From contig CAJUBM010000147.1 of assembly GCA_910584735.1 (NCBI GenBank), positions 1 through 6,365 of the forward strand: DNA of 6,365 bases, read 5' to 3'. Shown one piece after another: positions 1 through 5,558 of the stretch. The translations under genes were made by a program, and so were the position numbers. The number at the start of each line of letters is the position of its first letter. Positions within the stretch are counted from its first letter, which is position 1. Source of the stretch: an uncultured Muribaculaceae bacterium. Its GTDB lineage: Bacteria > Bacteroidota > Bacteroidia > Bacteroidales > Muribaculaceae. Below the pieces are notes generated by a model. That model did no database searches, had not been told where the DNA came from, and worked only from the letters and a program-made list of their open reading frames with translations.

Positions 1-98
1 TTATAACACTTGGAGTAATGCAAAAAGTATGCCATTAATTTGAACAGTTACTTAAGAGTTTTTCGAAAAATAGAGCCTATGTCATATGCTAAGGCTGA

Positions 99-119
99 TA
101 CCGTCATAAACAGACGGTA
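99..119 (-). terminator. Possible terminator hairpin after the sigma factor gene
   Basis: A perfect 7-bp inverted repeat, TACCGTC (99-105) and GACGGTA (113-119) with a 7-base loop, lies 5 bases beyond the stop codon of the sigma gene. No clean T-run follows on the minus strand, although an AT-rich stretch (about 59-75, containing the 12-bp palindrome TTTTTCGAAAAA at 59-70) comes some 25 bases further on. The position fits a 3' end signal and the sequence does so only weakly. No gene is visible in bases 1-124, so no anti-sigma gene directly follows the sigma gene. Confidence 0.35.
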
Positions 120-124
120 GGAAG

Positions 125-628
125 TTAGCGATAATCCTTCAGAAGTTTCTGCAGGCGCTGGCGGGCAAAGAATATACGGCTCTTCACCGTGCCGAGAGGA
201 AGGTTCATCTTCTCAGCTATCTCGTTGTACTTGTAACCTGCGACATGCATAGAGAAGGGGATACGGTAATCATCCGAGAAAGAGTTGATGGCAGCGGTTA
301 TCTCGCCGGCTGCAACCGAACCCTCCGGGGTGTCAAGACCGGACTCCTGGGGGAGGTTAAGATGATAGAGATCCTCCGTCTGGTCGATAATCGTTGCGGA
401 GCGCACCACCTTACGGTAGTTATTGATGAAGATGTTGCGCATGATGGTGAATACCCATCCCTTGAAGTTCACGTTCTCGACATACTTGTCTTCGTTGTCA
501 AGAGCCTTCAGGGTTGTATCCTGGAGCAGGTCGTAAGCGTCATCGCGGTTTGATGTGAGCAGGTACGCGAAGTTAAGAAGGTTGCTCTGAAGACCTAAAA
601 GCTTAGTCTGGAAATTTTTCGAACTCAT
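125..628 (-). CDS. ECF-family RNA polymerase sigma factor
   Basis: This 167-residue protein is a group 4 (extracytoplasmic function) sigma factor that directs RNA polymerase to a subset of promoters. Region 2 covers about residues 11-75: the DDAYDLLQDTTLKAL helix (29-43) that binds the polymerase clamp, then FKGWVFTIMRNIFINNYRK (55-73), the -10-recognition segment. A linker (about 76-107) leads to region 4 (108-165), whose helix-turn-helix, YNEIAEKMNLPLGTVKSRI (134-152), contacts the -35 region. The length is normal for the family and there is no extra C-terminal sensory domain. The ATG at 626-628 is chosen because the family's N-terminus begins there and a good promoter lies 62 bases upstream. 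No anti-sigma gene is seen on either side, so control may be transcriptional, or through a partner encoded elsewhere. Similar solitary ECF factors are common in Bacteroidales (recalled, not searched). The regulon is unknown. Confidence 0.95.
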   Translation of the reverse strand: MSSKNFQTKLLGLQSNLLNFAYLLTSNRDDAYDLLQDTTLKALDNEDKYVENVNFKGWVFTIMRNIFINNYRKVVRSATIIDQTEDLYHLNLPQESGLDTPEGSVAAGEITAAINSFSDDYRIPFSMHVAGYKYNEIAEKMNLPLGTVKSRIFFARQRLQKLLKDYR

Positions 629-666
629 AATACAAATAGTTAGGTGGTCGTTTTTGAAATATTTTT

Positions 667-682
667 GTCACTCATTTGTGAC
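667..682. repeat. Inverted repeat at the start of the sigma factor transcript
   Basis: GTCAC (667-671) and GTGAC (678-682) form a perfect 5-bp inverted repeat around a 6-base loop. The predicted transcription start of the sigma gene is near 686, so the repeat would lie at roughly +5 to +20 of that mRNA. It could be an operator half-site pair or a small 5' hairpin. Five pairs in AT-rich DNA can also arise by chance. Confidence 0.3.
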
Positions 683-689
683 TACAATG

Positions 690-720
690 CAAAGTTACGA
701 CAATTTTTGTTTCCACCAAA
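690..720 (-). promoter_or_regulatory. Bacteroidetes-type promoter of the sigma factor gene
   Basis: Read on the minus strand, TTTG (720-717), 19 bases, then TAACTTTG (697-690) match both parts of the primary-sigma promoter consensus of Bacteroides (TTTG near -33, TAnnTTTG near -7). Transcription should begin near 686, giving a leader of about 58 bases before the ATG at 628. The match suggests that the ECF gene is transcribed by the housekeeping sigma factor and not by itself. Confidence 0.8.
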
Positions 721-1268
721 TTTTTTCATCACTTTTTTCGATATTTTTTGTAAATTTTTTCTTCACATCAATAACATACTAATATTCAATAGATTATGAT
801 TAAAGATAATTTTACAGCTATGTTACATTCAAACACCCTACCTCGTAACACATCATCATATTATTACAATACACTAATATACAGCAAATTACAACATTGA
901 ACAATTTCGACAATACAAAAAGTTCACTTCATACATACAGCCATTTGGTTAATTAATATTAAAACAGACATCTTTTAAACGACACTTACATTACAAAACT
1001 GTCACATACCGCAATTTTAAATTACATTAGTATTACAAAACAACCACCTTTAATGTTCTACAAAAAATAAATATTCCCGTCCAGACCCTAATATGCACAC
1101 CTCATACAGTCCGAATATCTAAGGAACACAAATCCGAATCTGTAACATCAGCATCGGCAATAGAATCCAATTTGTAACACATAGGAAACACTATACTATA
1201 TCTTATGGCATATATAACCATATGGGCGGGGTTAAACTCAATTATAATAAAGGAGCAGGACGCATTTT
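721..1268. other. AT-rich divergent spacer without genes
   Basis: This stretch between the promoters of the sigma gene and the hydrolase operon holds no convincing gene. It is very AT-rich and strand-asymmetric: by hand count, bases 841-1080 contain about 15 G against about 51 C on the plus strand. The longest ATG-started frame I noticed is 34 codons (796-900) with no coding character. No other full-match TTTG/TAnnTTTG promoter was found. TGTAACA occurs at 1141-1147 and 1173-1179 and its complement TGTTACA at 821-827. An AAAGGAG at 1249-1255 is not followed by a start codon. The long spacer may carry regulator sites for either flanking gene. Confidence 0.7.
812..1037. repeat. Cluster of TTACA (TGTAA) words
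   Basis: The word TTACA begins at 812, 823, 864, 889, 986, 991, 1022 and 1033, eight times in 226 bases, where local base composition predicts about one. Several copies are extended as TTACATT or TTACAAA. Spacing is irregular, so this is not a tandem or CRISPR-like array. It may be a set of binding sites or just the drift of a C-skewed, AT-rich spacer. Confidence 0.4.
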
Positions 1269-1300
1269 TTTGGCACTACCGCTAATAATAGCTAATTTTG
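1269..1300 (+). promoter_or_regulatory. Promoter of the hydrolase-Mur ligase-Ddl operon
   Basis: TTTG (1269-1272), 20 bases, then TAATTTTG (1293-1300) match the Bacteroides primary-sigma consensus in full. The -7 element ends only 4 bases before the ATG at 1305, so the predicted transcription start falls on or next to the start codon and the mRNA would be leaderless. Inside the spacer GCTAAT occurs twice exactly 10 bases apart (1281-1286, 1291-1296), one helical turn, which could be a regulator contact overlapping the -7 element. Confidence 0.75.
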
Positions 1301-1304
1301 CATT

Positions 1305-2093
1305 ATGATTGAAGAAAAGGATTACACTTTAAAAACAGCGACAATCCATGTCGAAATCTCCGGGGAAGGTTACCCTCTGATCCTTATGCATGGCTGGGGA
1401 TGCGACCACACCACCGTGAGGTCAATTGCGGCAACGGCAGCGCGCTCACACAAAGTGTATAACATAGACCTTCCCGGATTCGGAGCCTCGCCTGAACCGT
1501 CCTCCGTATGGAGCGTATATGACTATGCGGCGATTATCGAAGAATTCGTACGTACGGAGAATCTGGACGCACCGGTGCTGATAGGCCACTCGTTCGGAGG
1601 CCGCATAGCTATAATCTACGGTTCCCGTAACAAGACAGAGAAAATAGTCTTGGTTGATGCCGCCGGGATAAAGCCGCACAGATCTCTCTCCTATTATTAT
1701 AAGGTGTATTCTTTCAAAACCGCCAAAGCCGCCATGAGGCTAATATTCGGACGAGAAGGAGCGCAGAAACGCATAGATGCCATGCGGGCACGAAGAGGCT
1801 CGAGCGATTATGCCGCCGCCTCCCCCCGGATGAGAGCCATAATGAGCCGTGTCGTCAACGAGGATTTGTCGCCACTACTTCCAAAGGTAACAGCACCCAC
1901 TCTCCTAATATGGGGGGAGAACGACACTGCCACCCCGCTTGCCGATGCGAAAAAGATGAACCGCCTGCTACCCGACTCCGGGTTGGTAAGCTTTCCCGGA
2001 TGCGGCCACTACAGTTTTCTTGACAATCCCGGACAGTTTGCCCGCGTCCTGGCATCATTCCTAAACAGCAAACCGGCCTCTCCCCGATTATAA
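1305..2093 (+). CDS. Alpha/beta-fold hydrolase
   Basis: This 262-residue cytoplasmic protein (no signal peptide) has the complete alpha/beta-hydrolase signature: the oxyanion-hole motif HGWG (29-32), DLPGFG (55-60), the nucleophile elbow GHSFGG with Ser96, the acid in WGEND (Asp207) and the catalytic histidine in GCGHYSF (His235). A helical lid lies between about residues 122 and 185 and is rich in Arg and Lys. The family includes esterases, C-C hydrolases and peptidases, and the substrate cannot be told from sequence. As first gene of an operon with two peptide-bond-forming ligases, it may act on an ester or amide in the same pathway; this is inference. The ATG at 1305 is favoured because the next ATG (codon 28) would remove the first strand before HGWG. 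No ribosome-binding site precedes it, in keeping with a leaderless message. The stop lies 26 bases before the next gene. Confidence 0.93.
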   Translation: MIEEKDYTLKTATIHVEISGEGYPLILMHGWGCDHTTVRSIAATAARSHKVYNIDLPGFGASPEPSSVWSVYDYAAIIEEFVRTENLDAPVLIGHSFGGRIAIIYGSRNKTEKIVLVDAAGIKPHRSLSYYYKVYSFKTAKAAMRLIFGREGAQKRIDAMRARRGSSDYAAASPRMRAIMSRVVNEDLSPLLPKVTAPTLLIWGENDTATPLADAKKMNRLLPDSGLVSFPGCGHYSFLDNPGQFARVLASFLNSKPASPRL

Positions 2094-2129
2094 ACCCCGA
2101 TGAATCTTCCATTACCCCGATGAATCTTC
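2094..2129 (+). repeat. 16-bp direct repeat duplicating the Mur ligase start codon region
   Basis: ACCCCGATGAATCTTC occurs at 2094-2109 and again at 2114-2129, a perfect tandem duplication with a 20-base period. Each copy holds an ATG followed by Asn-Leu codons. As 20 is not a multiple of three, the first ATG (2100) is out of frame with the gene and the second (2120) starts it. Confidence 0.9.
2100..2123 (+). CDS. Possible 7-codon leader minicistron MNLPLPR
   Basis: The upstream copy of the duplicated start region opens a frame of seven codons (MNLPLPR) that ends in TGA at 2121-2123, overlapping the Mur ligase ATG (2120-2122) as ATGA. This overlap is the classic layout for translational coupling: a ribosome finishing the minicistron, or one arriving from the hydrolase stop 6 bases upstream, could restart on the ligase. 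Whether it is translated cannot be told from sequence; the peptide is unlikely to act on its own. Confidence 0.35.
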   Translation: MNLPLPR

Positions 2130-3706
2130 TTGTAAATATCACCTCCACGGCGCTGACAGTAGCCGCTGCGGCCGACCTATGGATGGTATTCTCCCGCGAC
2201 CTGATGATGTTGCAGCAGAACTCCTACCGCAACGAACGCTACACACGGTGGTTCAACCAGACGGGTGAAAGCACCAGCCTCGGACGCATATTCTGCTGCA
2301 TAGGGCTGTTATTCCTCCTGATCCATCATATTCCATTCATTGCAGGCGCCGCAGTCGCCATAATAATAACGGTGTGGCAGTTTTGCTCATTGCGCGCGAA
2401 GAAATACAAGAAGCCACTGGTATGGACTCCACGCGCCAAACGCATCTTTGCCACTTCATGGATTCTCGCCGCAGTTCCCGTGGCTATATTCTGGACGCTG
2501 TATGGAAGATGGACTTCCGGCATAACCCTCATGGCCATACTGGTCCTCTCGCCGCTGTTCATGCTACTGGCCAATCTCCTGCTCCGCCCCATAGAAGCCC
2601 GCATAAACCGCAGATACTACAATGAAGCCGCCCGCATACTCGCATCAATGCCCGGCCTTAAGGTAATAGGCATCACGGGAAGTTATGGCAAAACGTCTAC
2701 AAAACACTACCTGTTCCGCATACTGCAAGAGCAGTTCCCGACCACAATGACCCCCGGCAGCTTTAACACCCCAATGGGTGTAATCCGCACGATAAGGGAG
2801 CATCTGCGACCCTATGACGAAGTGTTCATCTGCGAGATGGGGGCAAAGAACATCGGTGACATAAAGGAGATATGCGACCTGGTGCACCCTTGGGCCGGTA
2901 TAGTAACAGCCGTAGGCGAGCAGCATCTCGAATCGTTCAAAACCATAGAGAACGTACAACGTACCAAATTCGAACTCATCGACGCACTTCCTTCCGACGG
3001 ATTAGCCGTGGTGAATAACGACTTCCCCAAGGTTGCCGACCGTGCGGTAAAGAATGTGGAATGTCGGCGTTACGCTGTAGCGAATCCTGAAGGAGCCGAT
3101 TTCACGGCTACCGATATAAGATACACCCCCGACGGAACTGAGTTTACCATCCACGACAACAATAATGGCAACGATATAACCCTCTCCACCAAACTCGTAG
3201 GCGAATGTAATATCTCCAACCTGATGGCAGCCGTAATCATAGCACTGAAACTCGGCATGCCGGTAGATAAGATAAAATACGCCGTAGCACGTATAGAGCA
3301 GGTGGAACACAGACTCAATATAAAACGCGTACCGGGAGGAATCACCATAATCGATGATGCCTTCAACTCCAATCCCCAAGGTTCGAGGATGGCTCTCGAC
3401 GTTCTGTCGCGCATGACGCAGGGGAAACGCATCATTATAACCCCCGGTATGATAGAACTCGGCGCACTCCAGACGCAGGCCAACGAAGAACTCGGCCGCC
3501 ATGCAGCCAAATGCGCCGACATCGCCATAATAGTAGGACACTATAACCGCGAGGCCCTGCTCAAAGGCTTGGCATCCGGCCCTATAAGCGAAGATAACAT
3601 ACACGCCGTGGATACGTTCAACGAAGCACAATCACTACTCCAGACCCTCTCTTCTCCGGGAGACACCGTGCTGTATGAGAACGACCTTCCCGACACATTC
3701 AAATAA
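2120..3706 (+). CDS. Membrane-anchored MurF-like Mur ligase
   Basis: This 528-residue protein joins a membrane domain to the ATP-binding and C-terminal domains of a Mur ligase. Hydrophobic segments lie at about 8-27, 56-72, 73-90, 109-128 and 133-156. The ligase part starts near 165: P-loop GITGSYGKTS (184-193, Lys191), NTPMG (216-220) as in the MurF substrate loop, EMGAKNIGDI (239-248) with the likely metal-binding Glu239, GEQHLESF (266-273), GECNISNLMAA (361-371), DDAFNSNP (412-419) and PGMIELG (442-448). These match MurF, which adds D-Ala-D-Ala to the UDP-MurNAc-tripeptide, better than MurC, MurD or MurE. The usual MurF N-terminal UDP-binding domain is absent, so the acceptor may be lipid-linked or unrelated to UDP. 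The C-terminus (VLYENDLPDTFK) is intact. The ATP-grasp gene downstream would supply its dipeptide. The ATG at 2120 is the only start before the first membrane segment. It may be a specialised paralogue and not the cell's main MurF. Confidence 0.88.
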   Translation: MNLLVNITSTALTVAAAADLWMVFSRDLMMLQQNSYRNERYTRWFNQTGESTSLGRIFCCIGLLFLLIHHIPFIAGAAVAIIITVWQFCSLRAKKYKKPLVWTPRAKRIFATSWILAAVPVAIFWTLYGRWTSGITLMAILVLSPLFMLLANLLLRPIEARINRRYYNEAARILASMPGLKVIGITGSYGKTSTKHYLFRILQEQFPTTMTPGSFNTPMGVIRTIREHLRPYDEVFICEMGAKNIGDIKEICDLVHPWAGIVTAVGEQHLESFKTIENVQRTKFELIDALPSDGLAVVNNDFPKVADRAVKNVECRRYAVANPEGADFTATDIRYTPDGTEFTIHDNNNGNDITLSTKLVGECNISNLMAAVIIALKLGMPVDKIKYAVARIEQVEHRLNIKRVPGGITIIDDAFNSNPQGSRMALDVLSRMTQGKRIIITPGMIELGALQTQANEELGRHAAKCADIAIIVGHYNREALLKGLASGPISEDNIHAVDTFNEAQSLLQTLSSPGDTVLYENDLPDTFK

Positions 3707-3735
3707 TACATAAGTAGCTTAGACAATCTCTTAAA

Positions 3736-4935
3736 GTGAAGACACAAGTTGCAGTTTTCTTCGGCGGACGTTCCACCGAACATGAAATATCCGTTATATC
3801 GGCCAACCAGGCCATAAACGCCCTCAATAGTGAGAAGTACGATGTAATCCCCATATACATCTCAAAAGAAGGACGCTGGTTCACAGGCGCACCACTTCTT
3901 GACCTAAAACGTTTCAGAGATATCCCCTCGCTGCTTAAAGACTGCGAAGAGGTCTATATGCGTCCTGTATTCGGCGATTATAGCCTATATTATGCCACTC
4001 CGAAAGGGATGTTCGGGAAAAAGAATGTGGCGGCTAAAATCGACATCGTAATCCCGGTGCTGCACGGTGCCAACGGCGAAGACGGCACGTTTGAAGGCAT
4101 ACTCGATTCAATCGGAATCCCCTATGCCGGATGCGATACCCTTTCCTCTGCCAACGGTATGGATAAAATCACCATGAAGATGATTCTTCACGAAAGCGGA
4201 ATACCTGTGGTAAAATACTGCTGGTTTACCGACCGCCAGTGGTTTGCCCGGAAAGAGGAAAAGATAAAGGAGGTAGAGGCCGCACTCGGCTACCCCGTGA
4301 TTGTAAAGCCCGCCAACCTCGGTTCTTCCATCGGCATATCGTGCGCCCACGACCGCACCCAGCTTGAACGCTCCGTAGAGGATGCCGCCAAATATGCCTC
4401 ACGTATCCTCGTAGAGGAAATGATTGAGGATATGCAGGAAATTAACTGCTCTGTGCTCGGCGATTGCGACGAGTTCCAGACATCTGTACTGGAAGAACCC
4501 ATCAAATCCTCCGAAATCCTCTCATACGATGCCAAATATATGGGAGGCGACAAGGGAACCAAAGGTATGCAGGCATCTGCAAAGAAATTCCCCGCAGACC
4601 TCCCGGAGGATGAGACAAAAAAAATACAGGCATTAGCCGGCGAGACTTTCCGCGTACTTTCGTGTCATGGCGTGAGCCGTGTCGACGTCATGATTGACCG
4701 CAAGACACGCCGGGTGTATGTGAACGAAATCAACACAATCCCCGGCTCGCTATCATTCTATCTATGGGAAGGAACAGGGATTCCCTTCGATATGCTGATG
4801 GACAAACTCGTTGCCCTCGCGATAAAACGCAATACACGCCGTTCACAGAAGACATTCTCATTCTCCTCCAACATATTCGCCCTTTCCGGCGGCACGAAAG
4901 GAACAAAAGGGGGATTGAAAGGTATGAAACATTAA
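3736..4935 (+). CDS. D-alanine--D-alanine ligase family ATP-grasp enzyme
   Basis: This 399-residue cytoplasmic enzyme should couple ATP cleavage to joining two D-amino acids. Conserved points are GGRSTEHEIS (10-19, Glu15 at the first-substrate site), HGANGEDGTFEG (110-121), GMDK (141-144), VIVKPANLGSSIGIS (188-202), EEMIEDMQEINCSVLG (227-242), AKY (266-268), VSRVDVMID (313-321, Asp317) and NEINTIPG (330-337). Tyr268 aligns with the Tyr of D-Ala-D-Ala ligases, where D-Ala-D-Lac ligases such as VanA have His. Departures: about eight extra residues in the omega loop after AKY, GSLSFYLWE in place of the usual GFT..SMYP segment, and a Gly/Lys-rich tail (385-399). Length exceeds the usual 310-370. 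The start is GTG at 3736: an in-frame TAG lies at 3715-3717, no ATG intervenes, and VAVFFGG needs it. Its gap to the Mur ligase is 29 bases. It could be the housekeeping Ddl or a paralogue with a different second substrate. Confidence 0.9.
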   Translation: MKTQVAVFFGGRSTEHEISVISANQAINALNSEKYDVIPIYISKEGRWFTGAPLLDLKRFRDIPSLLKDCEEVYMRPVFGDYSLYYATPKGMFGKKNVAAKIDIVIPVLHGANGEDGTFEGILDSIGIPYAGCDTLSSANGMDKITMKMILHESGIPVVKYCWFTDRQWFARKEEKIKEVEAALGYPVIVKPANLGSSIGISCAHDRTQLERSVEDAAKYASRILVEEMIEDMQEINCSVLGDCDEFQTSVLEEPIKSSEILSYDAKYMGGDKGTKGMQASAKKFPADLPEDETKKIQALAGETFRVLSCHGVSRVDVMIDRKTRRVYVNEINTIPGSLSFYLWEGTGIPFDMLMDKLVALAIKRNTRRSQKTFSFSSNIFALSGGTKGTKGGLKGMKH

Positions 4936-4972
4936 TCACTCGGAGACTTTCCACAGATTCAGCTAAAGGACG

Positions 4973-5016
4973 GTGTGTCAGAAAACATAAATTTTGACAC
5001 ACAGCCTTTCTCTTTT
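4973..5016 (+). terminator. Intrinsic terminator of the ligase operon
   Basis: GTGTGTCA (4973-4980) pairs with TGACACAC (4995-5002), and the stem can extend inward by a G-U and two A-U pairs, leaving a loop of about 8 bases. A pyrimidine/T-rich run (5007-5016, TTTCTCTTTT) follows. It begins 37 bases after the ATP-grasp stop codon and separates the operon from the DUF488 gene. Confidence 0.75.
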
Positions 5017-5051
5017 TAGAATCCACATGAACCCCCAAAGATGGCAGAATG

Positions 5052-5075
5052 TTTAATTGTCAGTTGACAATTAAA
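5052..5075. promoter_or_regulatory. 24-bp palindrome before the DUF488 gene
   Basis: TTTAATTGTCA (5052-5062) and TGACAATTAAA (5065-5075) are perfect 11-base inverted arms around GT. The right arm ends 9 bases before the ATG at 5085. It may be an operator for a dimeric regulator or, as RNA, a hairpin next to the start codon that could limit ribosome access. It has no T-run and is not a typical terminator. No full TTTG/TAnnTTTG promoter was found between 4936 and 5084, so the DUF488 promoter is unidentified. Confidence 0.6.
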
Positions 5076-5084
5076 GCATAAATC

Positions 5085-5435
5085 ATGACCCAATTCCTAT
5101 TAAAAAGAGCCTACGAACCGGCAAGCCCTAACGACGGATTCAGAGTATATATTGACAGACTTTGGCCGAGAGGCCTGTCACATGAAAACTTTCATTATGA
5201 CCTTTGGGACAAAGAAATCGCACCTTCCACCGAGCTAAGGGAATGGTTCCACACCGCCCCGGCTGACCGATGGCCTGAGTTTGAAGCCAGGTACACACGG
5301 GAATTGGAGACCAATCCATCTTTCAACGCCCTCCGCCATCTGCTGGCCCAAAAAGCTGTGGTTACGTTACTATATTCCTCTCACGACGAACTCCACAACA
5401 ATGCCGTGGTGGTCTACAATCTTCTTACAAGATAG
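5085..5435 (+). CDS. DUF488 (YeaO-like) family protein
   Basis: This 116-residue protein matches the short DUF488/YeaO family throughout. Signature stretches are KRAYEPASPNDGFRVYIDRL (7-26), WPRGLS (27-32), WDKEIAPSTELREWF (41-55) and LLYSSHDELHNNAVVV (95-110). The strongly conserved RLWPRG and WDKEIAPS motifs suggest a real active or binding site, but the family's biochemical role is unknown to me. No signal peptide or membrane segment is present. The ATG at 5085 gives the family's normal length. The gene follows the operon terminator, so it is probably its own transcription unit, and the palindrome at 5052-5075 is the only visible candidate control element. It converges on the small RNA unit at 5488-5589. 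Confidence 0.9.
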   Translation: MTQFLLKRAYEPASPNDGFRVYIDRLWPRGLSHENFHYDLWDKEIAPSTELREWFHTAPADRWPEFEARYTRELETNPSFNALRHLLAQKAVVTLLYSSHDELHNNAVVVYNLLTR

Positions 5436-5487
5436 GCATCCCCCTACCACAGACTATGGGCATGCCTAATCATAGAAATCAAGGCAT

Positions 5488-5518
5488 AAAAAAAATTGAT
5501 TGTCTCCCGACAACCAAT
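5488..5518 (-). terminator. Strong intrinsic terminator of the candidate small RNA
   Basis: On the minus strand, ATTGGTTGTC (5518-5509 with its flank) pairs with GACAATCAAT around a GGGA tetraloop of the GNRA class, with one G-U pair, and runs straight into eight T (5495-5488). On the plus strand the same position has an A-C mismatch and the A-run precedes the hairpin, so the signal has a direction: it ends minus-strand transcripts. Confidence 0.8.
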
Positions 5519-5555
5519 CTTAGTTAACCTTAAATCTAATACCATGAAAAACACA
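5488..5555 (-). ncRNA. Candidate small non-coding RNA, about 65 nt
   Basis: A consensus -7 element (5566-5559) and a perfect GNRA-loop hairpin with a U8 tail (5518-5488) lie 40 bases apart on the minus strand with no credible gene between. The predicted RNA starts near 5555 and ends near 5488. Its first 35 or so bases (GTGTTTTTCATGG, then ATTAGATTTAAGGTTAAC) look largely unpaired, apart from the GTTAAC palindrome, as expected of a base-pairing seed or a short leader. The unit is free-standing: the next minus-strand gene is the sigma factor nearly 5 kb away, so it is not simply an attenuator leader of a nearby gene. The sequence seems familiar from other Bacteroidales spacers, where families of paralogous small RNAs are known, but I could not check this. 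Alternatives are a peptide leader or a fossil of one. Confidence 0.6.
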
Positions 5556-5558
5556 TTG

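Noticed and set aside
59..70. 12-bp palindrome TTTTTCGAAAAA
   Set aside because: Simple A/T tracts around TCGA arise easily in AT-rich DNA; noted only as the possible T-rich part of the sigma gene's 3' end.
245..553. Plus-strand open frame of 102 codons opposite the sigma factor
   Set aside because: It is the antisense of a gene with full domain support and has no recognisable fold.
796..900. 34-codon frame starting MIKDNFTAML in the AT-rich spacer
   Set aside because: Low-complexity, Asn/Ser/Tyr-rich translation, no promoter or ribosome-binding site, and such frames are expected by chance here.
812..1037. CRISPR-like or tandem repeat array
   Set aside because: Repeated words are only five bases long with irregular spacing; no repeat-spacer pattern or cas gene is present.
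1249..1255. AAAGGAG resembling a Shine-Dalgarno site
   Set aside because: It is 50 bases from the hydrolase ATG, no start codon follows within range, and Bacteroidetes rarely use this signal.
3002..3631. Minus-strand open frame of 209 codons inside the Mur ligase gene
   Set aside because: Long but wholly antisense to conserved Mur ligase motifs; Cys/Tyr-rich composition typical of a shadow frame.
4531..4542. Possibility of a vancomycin-resistance type D-Ala-D-Lac ligase
   Set aside because: The omega-loop position holds Tyr (AKY), not the His of VanA-type enzymes, and no vanH- or vanX-like gene is adjacent.
5462..5487. ATGCCT/AGGCAT hairpin with a poly-A run as terminator of DUF488
   Set aside because: The run is A on the plus strand and belongs to the minus-strand terminator; six pairs with a 14-base loop are weak.
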